From NCBI GenBank assembly GCA_007449985.2, contig VIIQ02000901.1:25238-89237 (forward strand): 64,000 nucleotides of DNA. The letters run 5' to 3'. Of this stretch, positions 24,181 to 36,200 are shown piece after piece (within the stretch, counting starts at the first letter, position 1; each line of letters begins with the position of its first letter). Below the pieces are notes generated by a model. That model did no database searches. It was not told the origin of the DNA and worked only from the letters and a program-made list of their open reading frames with translations. Source of the DNA: Desmodesmus armatus (lineage: Eukaryota > Chlorophyta > Chlorophyceae > Sphaeropleales > Scenedesmaceae). The translations under genes and the position numbers were made by a program.

Positions 24181-26392
24181 ATTAGCAGCAGGCCTGCTGC
24201 TGCTGCTGCTGGGGTGCCACTGCAGGCCCTGCAACCGCCTGCAGGCTGATCACAGCAGGAACAACAACACCAACACCACCAGTAGCAGCAGTAGCACCCA
24301 ACTTCTCAGGGACTGCCACTGCCGCTGGCGGCTCCGACACTGCTGCTGGGGCAGCAGCAGCGGCAGCACCAGCAGCAGCAGCAGCCTCCTTCTGCTGCAG
24401 GATCTGCCGCTGCTGTGCTGCCTGCCGTGCCGCCCAGGTGTCCTGCATCTCAGCCAACCGCTGAGCCCGCCGCTCAGCACTCAACGCACGCAGCTTCTCC
24501 TTCCAATCCTTCACTGTTGCAACCAACGGGTTCTCTCCGCTGCTGTTGCCGCTGCTGGGGTAGTAGCACTGCTGCTGCTTGCAGCTGCTGCAGCGGCACC
24601 CTCTGGGCTGACACCCCCGCTGCCACCCCCACTCCCCCTGCTGCTGCCACCGCCAATCCTGGGCAGGGGTATGGTCATCGAGGGGATAGATACAGACAGG
24701 TCGCGGCCCTTAGGGCGCTCAGGCCAGGTATCCTTGCGCAGGCGGCGGATCTCAGGGGTGTCATGCAGAACCAGCACAGCTACGAGGTCGGTCCCAGGCT
24801 CAGCACGGACCGACTCGCCGTCCCTCCAGCGCACGTGCTTCGAGGCGCAGGGCGTGCTGGCGCCGCTGCTGCTGCTGTGGCTGCGGCGGACGAGGATGGA
24901 CTTAGGCCTGCTGCCGTTGCTGCTGCAGGTGCTGATCACGCTGCTAGCTAGGCTACCGTAGCTGCAGAGGCTGCTGCTGCTAGCGCTGCTGCAGAGGCTG
25001 GACTCGGGGGTCAGGGACCCGTCGTCCGAGGCTCCGTCACACCCCAGTGCTGCTGCTGTCGCTGCTGGGTGGTGCGGCTGCTGCTGCTGTGAGGGGTGCA
25101 GGGCAGCAGCAGGAGTCTTGCAGGGGGCCTGTGACGCCACGACGGCAGCAGCAGCAGCTGGGGAAGCAAAGGCACTGCCCGAGAGTTGGTCTGCTGCTGC
25201 TGCTGCAGCGCGCGGGGAGCAAGCAGAAGCGGCAGGGACCGCAGGAACGGCCCGAGGGGACACCTGCTGCTGCTGCTGCTGCTGTCCTGCAGGAGCAGCG
25301 GCCAGCCCGCTGCTGTTGCTGCTGCTGCTGGTACCTGATGTGTGCTGAGGTGACAGGCTGGCACCACCGAGGCGGTGTGTTACACCGGCGAGGTGTGCCA
25401 TGGGAGACAGAGGGGGCTTGCTGCTGCTGCCTATCGCTGCTGCCTGCCGCTGTGCCACACCCCCTGCTGCTGCTGCTGTCAGCGTGTTGTTGTTGCTGTT
25501 GGTGCCTGTGGGTGGGCCCCTAGGGCTCCTTGCCACTGGAGGCCTTCCTACTGCTCCAGAGGGGGAAGAAGAGGACCTTGGTGTGCTGCTGCTGCTGCGC
25601 TGTGCGCCAGCCCTGCTGCTGCTGCTGTCGTAGTCACGAGCGCTGCCGAAGGGTGCGAAGAAAGGAGCACCACGCGGGCTAGCGCCCCTGCTGCTGCTGC
25701 CTCCCGCACGGGGTGAGGGGCAGATGCCTGCAGTAGAGAGGTGGAAGGTTGGTAGTGGGTGGGGGAGAGCAGCAGGGGAGGTGTGAGTCAAAGTCACAGC
25801 TTGATCATGTTGATATCTAGGTGCTTGAATTGATGTGGGGTGAGGGTGGTAGCTGGGCTACTGCAGATCCTGAATATACCCACAGAGACCAATGCATCAG
25901 AGGGGCACCATGGACGTCTGGCAGCTCCATCACACAAAATATGTCCTACAGCATCGCACTCCTTCATTCAGCAGGTATACAGGCTGAACACACAGAACAG
26001 ATTGCTCTGCCAAGCCCACCCATACCACATACCTGCTCGCACAAGTGCTTCCTGCTGCTCGTCGCGTCGAACTGCTTGATTGACAAGGTCCATGATGCTG
26101 GGGGTCCTCGGCTTCTGGCTGGGCTGGCCAGCTGGCATCACTGTGCGGGTGGTTGAGTTGTCTGGGTCACTTCCCCGCTGCTGCGCCGGAGGCTCCACGT
26201 CAACATCGCTGAAGGCTTTGACGGATCCAGAGGGGTCCTGGGCGACTTGCAGACCTCGCGAGGGCGCGGTAGGCCTGTAGGGATGGGCGCGTCTGGGCTG
26301 GCTGCTTTACGCTCACCAGCATCAAGGGAGCGGCTGAATCGAGCAGGAGGTCCAGCTACAGCTGCAGGGATGCATGATGCTGCACCAGGCAT
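24181..26392 (-). CDS. Ser/Ala/Gln-rich protein with PP1-docking-like motif; function unknown
   Basis: I do not recognise the family. Exon 2 starts at 25727 (acceptor ctgcag). Exon 1 ends at 26033 with donor GTATGT, and both are phase 1. Exon 1 encodes SIMDLVNQAVRRDEQQEALV. An ATG at 26392 is open but in another frame from the exon-1 end, so the start is uncertain; MPAGQPSQ at about 26138 is an in-frame alternative. Exon 2 is mostly low complexity, with one compact region: SILVRRSHSSS, then KHVRWRDGESV, then VLHDTPEIRRLRKDTWPE. KHVRW fits the RVxF-type protein phosphatase 1 docking consensus. Near 24525 the frame ends at WLQQ, while the next frame continues as NPLVATVKDWKEKLRALSAE, a likely coiled coil, to a stop at 24181. 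That suggests a one-base frameshift or an unrecognised splice. Confidence 0.55.
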
Positions 26393-27244
26393 GGCAACAG
26401 CAGCTACCCCTCAAGCTGACCCACTGCGCAGCATAGATCAGGGCAATGCACCTTGACAAGTGCGCGCAGCTATGCCTGATCGCTTCGAGCACTTTCTAAG
26501 CAAGTTTTGAAATTTGTAGGAGGGTAAGATAGGCGCAACCCTGCTATGAGATACAGGATAGGTTGAGTGTGTTTGGCTCTCCCGGGACAAGTACTATAGC
26601 TGACAATGCGATCGACAAGGTAACCAAGGTGATGTGCATGCGGGGATAAAGCAAGGGGCAGGCTCCTCCCCGGGCATAACCAAGTCAAATGCAATACAGT
26701 CACCTTCTCCACCCGCACAATGCGCAAGGCGACCAGCAGGCGGCTTACGAGCACACTTCTCGATTTCTGGTCGTGGTTCTGGCGACAAAAGGTGTGAGTG
26801 TGTTGAGGCATAAAGTTGGACGGTGATCAGCATCCTTCCGATAGCTCCGGTGACAGGCCAGCATGGATGATCACAAGCTGGCGCACTGTGAAGGTATCTG
26901 ACTGTTATCAATATGAAGAAATCTGGGTGGTGACCTTATGCCTACGGGTTCACCAGTACATAAGCCAGCTCAGGCTGCAGGCAGCTGCCACAGACAGGTG
27001 TCGTGTGTGGGGCATGCAGTCTCTGCAGCTGTTTCGATCATAGCCAGCAATGATGCACAGCACACTCAACACGCTTACACATACTACCTGTCACCAGCAT
27101 ACATGGGACTGTGTTGGCTGTAGGCTGGCGCTACCAGTGCAGAGCTCCAGGCGATTTAAAACCTGACACTGTTCAACCAAGTACTCCACAGAACCGCAAC
27201 TTCTCTGCAACCACCTCTAGTCATCATCCAAACAGCACTACCCA
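26393..27244. other. Intergenic region, no gene seen
   Basis: Between the 5' end of the gene at 24-26 kb and the stop codon of VWA-A, both on the minus strand. Contains TTACA at 27075-27079, which is TGTAA on the minus strand about 166 nt past the VWA-A stop, a plausible polyadenylation signal. Nothing else is recognised. Confidence 0.5.
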
Positions 27245-30200
27245 TCAACCAAAAAGCTTCTGCAGCATTCCCTTCTTCTTCTTGCTCTTGCCTGCTGCTG
27301 CTCCAGACTCATCCTGACTGTCCAAAGCACGGTCAATGGCGCCAGTCTGCAACCATCAGCAGCAGTGGCAGCGACAGCAGCACGTCAGCTGCAGCAACGG
27401 CGGCAATAGCACCGCAAAGCGAGCATAGCAGCATCCACAGGACACGCCGCACCAGCACACCGTGGCCCCCCCCCCTCCCCCCCCCTCCCCCCCCTCCCCT
27501 CCCCCCCCCCCCCCCCCCCTCCCCATTCTCCCCCTCTCCCCCTTCCCCCCCTCTTCCCCCCCCTACCCCCCTGGCCGCCCCCTTGCCCCCCCCCTCGCCC
27601 CCCCTCCCCTCCCCCCCCCCCCCCCCCCAAAACACACACACCATGAGCTTGACGAGCCACCCCTCCACCGACAGGTTGACAACACTGCCCCCCCCCCTTC
27701 TCTGACCCCACTCATCTACCTCCCCCCCCCTCCCCCAACCCCTGCCCCCCCCCCCCCCGCCTCCCCCCCCCCCCCCCCCCCCCCCCCCCACCCACACACA
27801 CACAGATCACCCACCATGAGCTTGACGAGCCAGCCCTCCACTGACAGGTTGACACCGCGCTTGGCATACTCAGCCTGCTCCAGCTCAAAGTAACTGCGGG
27901 GGGGGGGGGGGAGCCAAGAGCAAGGGAGGCAACAGAATCCACACGTAGGTACAGGGTGTGTGTGTGTGTGGGGGGGGGGGGGGCAAGGGAAGGAAACAGA
28001 ATTCACACATAGGTATGAGACCATAGGATGCCTTCAAGCAACGCTTTAAGGTTACCAGGGCAGCGCAGCGCTGACTGGCCGGCCACACAACGTCCACTCC
28101 AACTGCCGGGGCCCGAGCCTCTTACAGCCAAGCGGTGCTGGTGTGTGTGTGTGTGGGGGGGGGGGGGGTAAAGCTGTACCCCCACCGGTGTTGGGCGTGT
28201 ACGACTGATGCGGCATCTGATGAGGCTCTCAACAGTTGCCGCATTAGTGGTACGCCCCTAACACCAGTGGGGGGTACAGTTGTCCGCCCCCACCCCCCTA
28301 CCAGCAGCGCTTGGCCTTCAGCCGTGCGCTACAGGGGCTCTCACTTCTGCTGTATAGACTGCAGACTGTTGCAGTGTGGCTCACCTTGTACAGTCAATGA
28401 TGTCACCAACCTGCACACAGCCAGCAGCACATGGAGCAATGACATGGGATGTCTCTCAGTAGCCTCCTGGCTCCAGGGCTACCATGTTCTCATGCAGCTT
28501 CAGCCTGTGAGCCTTGACGTACTGAACAACTGCGCACGCAGCTGCTGGTTGTGCTACACCCCGGCGGATTGCAAGCCTGGTGCAAGCTGCCAGCGTGTAT
28601 GCCCATGCCCTGCCTCAACACAAACAGTGCTGTTGGTACGCCAGAGCAGCGGCGGTTAACCGTAACGTTACTTACCTTTGGGTGGTTGTCCAGCTCAGCC
28701 AAGAACTCCTGGGCACCACTGTCACGACCAACCTGACGTCAAATCACACACGTCACACAAAGCAGGCACAGCTATTAGTAATGCCATTATGTAAATCAAC
28801 AGAACACTTTTGCCTGAAACCCAACATGCAGGTCACCCAGATGGGGCTGCAGATAGGAACTGAATGACATCATGTGACCCAACCACAGCAGTTGATGCCA
28901 CCACCAAACATGTCGGCCACCCCAGACGATGCGCCCTGCTAGGCTCACAACTGTACGGATGTCAACAAGCAAGAGAGCATGACACACATGCATCCGCAAC
29001 CACTGATAGAGGGTTCCGTGTTGCTGCAACCTGGACGATGGAGGTGGTGAGGGTTGGTGAGGGGGCCTCAGGCCCAATTCGGGGTGACAACACTCCTCTG
29101 GATTGAATGGTGTGCTGACCCCCCCTCCCTCCCCCACCTCACCTGTGCAAACTGGAAGGCCACTGCGTTGGGCCCCAGGCCCTGGCTGGCCACCTTCTTG
29201 GTGCAGTGACGTATCACATCAACGATCTTGTCCTTGGGGCTGTCGGACGGCTCACCATCAGTCACTGGAGGGGGAACAGGGTGACAACAGGCATGTGGGG
29301 GGGGGGGGGGGGTCACAAGCTTCAGTGAGCCAGCTGTTTGTTGTGCGTGCTTGATGTCCCCCCCCCCCAGCCTTGACGGTATTGAGTGATTGGCTAACTG
29401 CCTTGCCAAGCTCGGCACAATCACTGATGCCATATGCACCACATGAGTCCATTGTCCTGTGTCACCAACAGCCCCTGAGGGGCCACTGGCGTAACGCCTG
29501 CTTGCAGAACATGTGAGGGTCTGACACTCATGTGAGCCTGGCACACAGTCACCTACACTGGCCCAGTGCCCGCCTGATGTTGCCCATTGTCCAGCATCCT
29601 ACCTGTGATGACCAGCAGGGGTTTGGCCAGTTTGCGTTTGTAGACCATTGGCTGCAGGATGCGCGCCTCCATCTGGGTGGCAAGCTTGGTGTCCCTGGTG
29701 TCAAGGGAGGGGGGGGGGGGGGGGCGGTGCTCAGGTCTCGCGTAATGTACATCCAGCAATCAACGGGATGTAAACAAGCCACACAGCCAACAAGCGATGT
29801 GCAGCACGGGCAAAGCAGACCGGTTCCGACCCCCGCCACGGGGTCTCATCATTGCCGCAGGCTGCCTCCGAGTCAGGCCTCACCAGGTGTATGACACAGA
29901 TCTGATGAGGGTGTTGACGGCATCAGCAGTCCTGCAATTGGTTCAAGCAGCATGGCAGCAGCAGCAGCAACAGTAAATGCAAAGGTATCAGCGCAGAGGG
30001 TTGCGATGCAAGCTGGCTGCACTGTGCAAGTGAACAGCCAGCAACTTCAAAGCCAGCATTTGACCCTCCCCCTTACACTGTGTTTTACACGCAGGTGTGA
30101 CTTTGACTGCAAACTACAGGCAAATCCAATGTGGCCCAAACCATGCCAAGTTGCCACCCATAGGCTATGCGTGAAGCAGCTTGGGGCCCCAGTGGTGCAC

Positions 30201-33200
30201 ATCTAGTATCGAGTGAGGCCTCAGTCCCTGAGTGTCCTCATGTGCTGAGTCAGGCTGCTAAACCTCAGGCCTGAACCGGACAAGGCTCAGCCCCCAAACA
30301 TGACCGCCTACACTCACTTGAGGTTGTTGGCTTGTGCGTCACTGTTGATGAACCGCACCTGCACACATGCGTCCGATGTGTGGCACACAAAGGGGTACCT
30401 TGATGTCTTGCAAAACATTGGATAGCAAGTGATCCTGGCACAATGCTACATACCCCCCCCCCCAAACACACACGTAATGACCACAGCTCTCTGAAGGAGA
30501 TCAAGAAGCTCCAAGGCTGGAAGACAACTGTTTCAAAACCTCATGGAGCACTGTGAGGACCTCATCCGCCAGGCACAATCACTCGGACTGCGTCAAATTG
30601 AGACACAAATTTTGTACTGCGAGTCGTAGTACGAGTGTGCTCTTCAGGTGTGTGTGCCTGCAGCGTGCTCTTGGGGTGGGGAAGGGGGTCCCTGTGAAGT
30701 GGCATTTACCCCTTGCATTGCATACTTGCTTTGCTGTGACACCACAGAATCGTACAGTCATGGACCCTACACCAGGATGCGCATCCCAGGACATTGTTTG
30801 AACGCATCAAGCATGCAGCTGCAAGCTCACACAATAGGGGACTTACTGCGATGCCGTCCTCGTCGAAGAGTGTAGCCACCTCAGCCACTTTTGCCACAAT
30901 CAGCTTTAGGTCCTCTATCCTCTCACCATCACCGGTGGTCATGCTGCCGCTGTCGTCAGCGTAGATCACAAGGTCATACAGGGCCAGGGCTGACAGGCTG
31001 ACGGCTAGCTCAACAGGCATGCGCCACCTGCAGGGACATGCACACGAACATAGAAATACAGGCTGGCTATGCTGCAATTTTGGTGTGAATGGGCTGTATG
31101 CAACTCCAACCCCGGCAGTCATTGTTGCCTGAATTTATAGGCAATGACACCAGATGTGTTGGGTTTGACATCTGGTGATCGGCCTTTTCAGGGCCACCAC
31201 TCCCCCTGCCTTGGCCACATGCGAGCATCAAGCCATAATCTGGTCAGCCCCACTGAGGCCGAAGCTCAAGTGGGAGCAGCAAATCTGACCCAAAGTCACC
31301 AAGTCACCAAGTCACATGGTTACTGGTGCCCATAGGGAGGATACGACTATCCCTGCATACGGCACAGTACCAGGCCACATGTGGGAACGCCCTTGAAGCG
31401 CTTTAAGGCCATTTGATTGAGCCCTGGGTGCGCTGTGTGGCTCATCAAGTCGAGCAGCAGCATTGGGCATGTGGTGGGGCCTGGGGCAGCCCCTTGGGTG
31501 GTGCATATATCTTGTCGGCTGCTGGCCGCCGGCATTCCCAGCCTGCACAGCCAGCCACCAATGACAAGCACGCAAGCAGCAGCCATCAAATAACGCAGTC
31601 ATCATGAATGGTCAGTTTTACACTTTCCTGATGGGGCCTGTTGGATCACAGCACCATTGCAGCCAGTGACTGCAGCAGACACCGTACGTTGCGAAGGGGG
31701 TGGGCTTGCTTAATGATAATAAGTGTGTGCAAACATGAACTGATCCAACATGCCTGCCTGGTTGCTGACAGTGCTGGATCAGCAAACTGATCGTTGGTAA
31801 CAAAGGTTAGTAATCAAACGGCAACGGTATGTGATGTAGAACATGACTGCCCCAAGGAAACTGAGGAATGGGTGCTGTGATCCATCAGGTGACAGCCCCC
31901 TCCCTGCATAATGGGTTTTCAGGGAAAACAGAAACGTGCACTTGATCCAGCAAACTTTGCAACCGTTGAGGAGCACGCAGAACAGTTGGAGTTGGCAAAC
32001 CAAAGAAAGCGTAGAGCCAAACGCCCTGGTCAGCTGCCTCCAAGCTCCCGTGGTCAGCGTAACAGATCAGATGGGTGGGACGATGAGTGGGATCAGTGGG
32101 ATGAAGACGCAGCGGGACACAGCAGACGCAGAGCAGACTTCCCAGACTCAGAATGTACAGACTGGGCTGCTCGTAAGCAGGTGGAGGAGGAGCACTGGAG
32201 AGCCAACAGGCAGAAGAACCAGCAGATGGCCCAGCAGCATGAGGCCTATGATGGCTGTGCCATCTCGCAGCTCAGAGTGGACAGTGCCCTGCACTGTGCC
32301 ACTCAGGCAATGTCACTTGCAGTTATCAGACACAGCTGCTGCGTCTCGGTCATGCCAGATGCAGAAGCACTGCAGCTGGCATGCCAGGTGTCCTCACAGC
32401 TGCTGGCTGCTGCTCAGCACGACCCAGCTGCAGAGCAGCAACAACAGGAGCAGCAGCAAGGGCAGGGCGAGCAGCAGCAGCTGCAGCAGCAACGGCAGGG
32501 CGAGCAGCAGCAGCTGCAGCAGCAAGGGCAGGGCGAGCAGCAGCAGCAAGGGCAGGGCGAGCAGCAGCAGCAGGAGCAAAGGCCGCCACCTCACATCACA
32601 ATAAGCAGCATGCGCGCTGTCGCCTGTCATGTGCTGGGTGCGAGCTTTTGGCTGCCCGTCCCAACAGTGTCGTGCTCCTGCTGCAACACGGCCTGGGAGC
32701 TGCAGCCGTCAGATGCTGGCTTCTTTGGCAACAGCCCGATCACGCCAGGGGTGTGGTTCTGCACGCAGTTGCTGAACTCGTACACCCTCCTGTACTGCGA
32801 CGGCGTCAGCGCCACAGCTTATGCTGAGTGCCTCAGCAAGGCTGCAGCCAGGGTGCCCAACTACTCTCCTGCACTGCCCAGGACAGTGGCATCCATCAGC
32901 AACATTGACGACAGGTAACAGAATGTTTCCATAGCAAGCAGTGCTACTGCGCTGGTGTTTGTGCTAACTGCAGTTGCATGTTTTTTCTTGTAGGCAGCTG
33001 CGCAGTGCGTGGCAGGAGTGGCGGCGCATCAGCAAGGCCTGGCGCAGCATTACAGCAGTAACAGCACGCCTGGGCAAGCAGGAGCTGGGCCCAGCCGCTT
33101 GCTGCCCTGCTTGCGCAGCAGTGCCCCTAGGTCCTGATGCGCAGGAGACAGGTAACACACAACGCACCCAGCAGCGCTTTCATGGCCTCTGTCATGCCTT

Positions 33201-36200
33201 GTTCACAGTGGGGCAGTTCGAGCTGCACAGTCGACCCCCCCCCCCCCTTGTCGCCCTCTTTCCGGCTTACTCTCTGCTGCCCCGCCGGCTTGTCCTTGTG
33301 CAGCGTTGCCTTGCGCACTGCATGAGCACACCGCCTGGGCCCTCCTCAAGGATGACAACGGTCAGCCAGACGAGGCAGCCATCCAAGCCGCACAGCAGGC
33401 TGGGCTGCTGCCAGGTGGGTTTGTTGTCAGTGGCGCATGTTCAAACAGGGTGCGCGCTCAGCGCCAAGATGACGTCAGAAACTGCAACCTGCACGAGTGC
33501 CTACGAATGCAACTTGCATGTGTGCGGACGGAGTGAATGGGCCGATGGCCTCCATATTGCTTTGTGTATGCTGTTGTAGGTGCTGTGCACATGCCCACCA
33601 CAGGCCCCACAGGGAAGCCCTTCCTGACAGCGGCTTGCTTTGATGGCAACGCCAAGGCAAACCGTCTAGCTTCTGCGGGCAAGTGCAGGGCCAACGTGGT
33701 GTCTGACACGTCGGGCGACACCCTCTTCTTTGGACCTGTGCACCAGGAGCTGTGGAAGCTGCACAGTGCAGGGCCGCTGCCGCTCAGCGCAGCCTACCCT
33801 GGCAGCAGTGGCAGCGGCCCAGATGACGGCAGCAGTGATGGCAGTGCAGCAGGAAGCGGCAGCAGCAGCGGGGCTGCCTGCAGCGGAGCCCTTGGCCCCG
33901 ACAGCGCAGCGGCAGCAGGTGATGATGAGCTGATGGTTGAGGCACAGGTGGAGCACAACTGCCATCCCAACATGTCATGTGCTAGGGAGTCATCAGTCAG
34001 CAGCGGCATCAGCGACGAGCATGGCGTGGTGGGGGCAGTGTGCGCTCACGGTCAGCCGCTGCTGGACCTGATGATGGCAATGCCAGCCCCGGAGCGCCTC
34101 CTGTACTACGACCTGGGGTCGTCCTACCTGGCTTGCCTGGTGGACCTTGGAGTGATGTACCTTGACACAGGGTGCATCTTCTCGGCTCACTGGCGCCTGC
34201 ACATGCCTGGTGTGCCTCCGTTCGACATCAAGCTGCCCTGGTGGCATGCACGCGGCCATGGAGAGGACTGCTACCTCAAGAACTCTGGCTTCTACAAGCT
34301 TGGTGAGCGTGCGCACAATGGGTTCCAGCCAGGTACCAAAACAGTCTTCTTGATTTGTTTCTCAAACCTCTCCGTCCCAGAGTGTCTCATGCAGCATCTC
34401 TGTGCAGCATGTGCAGCGTCACCAGAAGGAAGTAATATTTCCGCTTACGTAGCATCTGCTGTGGACACCTGCGAGTGCAGCAACGCATTGGTGTACACAT
34501 GTTGAAGCTGGTGGTGTGCCCATCGCTGCCTTGTCAGGTGCCGGCCGCAGGGTGGGTGAGAACATGGAGCAGGCATGGGCGCAGCTGCGCCCTGTGATGA
34601 AGCTCACACGGTACATGACCAAGCAGGGTTATGTGACCGGCCTTGACGACGCCTTGCTGCAGACGACAAGCTGCTTGAGTTTGTGGCGTCGCTGGTCCGC
34701 GCGGACAAGGCTTGCCGCAAAAAGCTGGGTAGGTGCAGTCAGCACCCCTCCTCCATGCCTGCACAGCATGCGTTTGTTTCCATGACTTCACTGGCCGCCT
34801 TATGGCTACCCCTGCATCCATTCAGCTGCCGGCGCTGGAGCTGCTGGTGGTGGTGTTTAGTGGCATGTTGCAGTCAGTATGAGTGGCACGTGCGGGCACT
34901 TGATTTCTTCACAAATCACCTCCTGAGATGCCAGATGGGTTGACCTGGCTCAACTGGCTAAGTTGGCGGGTTGGTGTTTTACTTGTGTGCTTGCAGACGA
35001 GGCGCGCCGTCAGCTGCAGCAGTTGTTGCGCTCTGCAGCTGCCAGGAACATCCAGGGCAAGGCGCTGATGGCAGCAGCTGTGGCCACAATGGCTGAGACT
35101 GCTGTTGATGACAGTGCGATGCCAAAGCAGGAGAAGCTTGTGGTGAGTAACTGCTGCACAAGTGCTTCTGAGCTGGAGAAGCTCAGAACATAGCTATTCA
35201 AGCTCACAACGCAGCCGCGGAACTGCAAGTAGTGTTGCACATCCACAGCGCATCTACAGCTGTGTTGTGACTGCCCATGCTGCGTGATGCAGATGGAGTA
35301 CGTGCGAGCGCAGGAGCAGCTGCGTGCCCTGACATCGCTCAGGAACAACCGCAGCAGCTTTGCAGTGGCGCTACCTGGGGCTGAGAGCCGGCCCCTGCAG
35401 GCGCGCGCCTCAGACAGCAAGCTTGAGCACAAGCTGCTGCGCCGCGTGGCAAAGCTGCAGTTTCAGCTGGACTGGGATGCGCCGCCTGGGCGTGACAGCA
35501 GTGAGTACCAGCAAGGGCTTGCAGCGCTGCGGGACGAGCACCTACGCAAGGCACAGAAAGACATCGAGCGCGATGTGGCTGTGCTGGGCAGTATCTTGCA
35601 GGAACGGCAGCAGCTTGGGGCAGCCAGCAGACGGACCCGCAACCAGCAGAACAGGGCAACACGCAGGCGCAAACGCATCCGGCAGCTTGTGGACAGCATG
35701 GCAGCCTGGCAGCAGCTAGACCTTCCCTCCAGCCCTGCCTCGCAGCTGCTGCCAACAAGGTGGACTGAGCAGATCACCCTTGATCTTTTCAGGGGCTCCT
35801 TCCCTTGGAGACAGGGGGAGGATGGTGGTGTGCCTTCTCTGCTGGCGGAGCAGTTCAGGGACGCCTGCGCAGAGGTGAGAAAGCTCACACCCTGAACTCA
35901 GGGCTCAGCATGACATCAGCGGCCATACCGTGCAGTTTGTGGTCACTGTGCAGCATACCGACATTGTTGCAATGCAGGTTGTGGCCCGCGCATGTCTGGA
36001 GCTGATGGATATGTGGTGCGGCGCTGACGCTTCTGTTGCACAACTGCCGTTCACCGTTGTACAACCTGACATGCTGCTTGATGCTGCCTGATGTGCTTTC
36101 TATGCTTTTGCTGCTAGGAGGCTCGCACCTTGGAGGAAGTGCAGATGCAGCAGCTGGAGCGTGGTCGCGTCCTGACGTACTTTGCTCACATGCAGCGGCA

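Noticed and set aside
27333..27803. Gly/Arg- or Pro-rich open frames on both strands over the poly-C block
   Set aside because: They are frames through homopolymers in an intron of VWA-A. No codon signal exists and the flanking exons explain the region.
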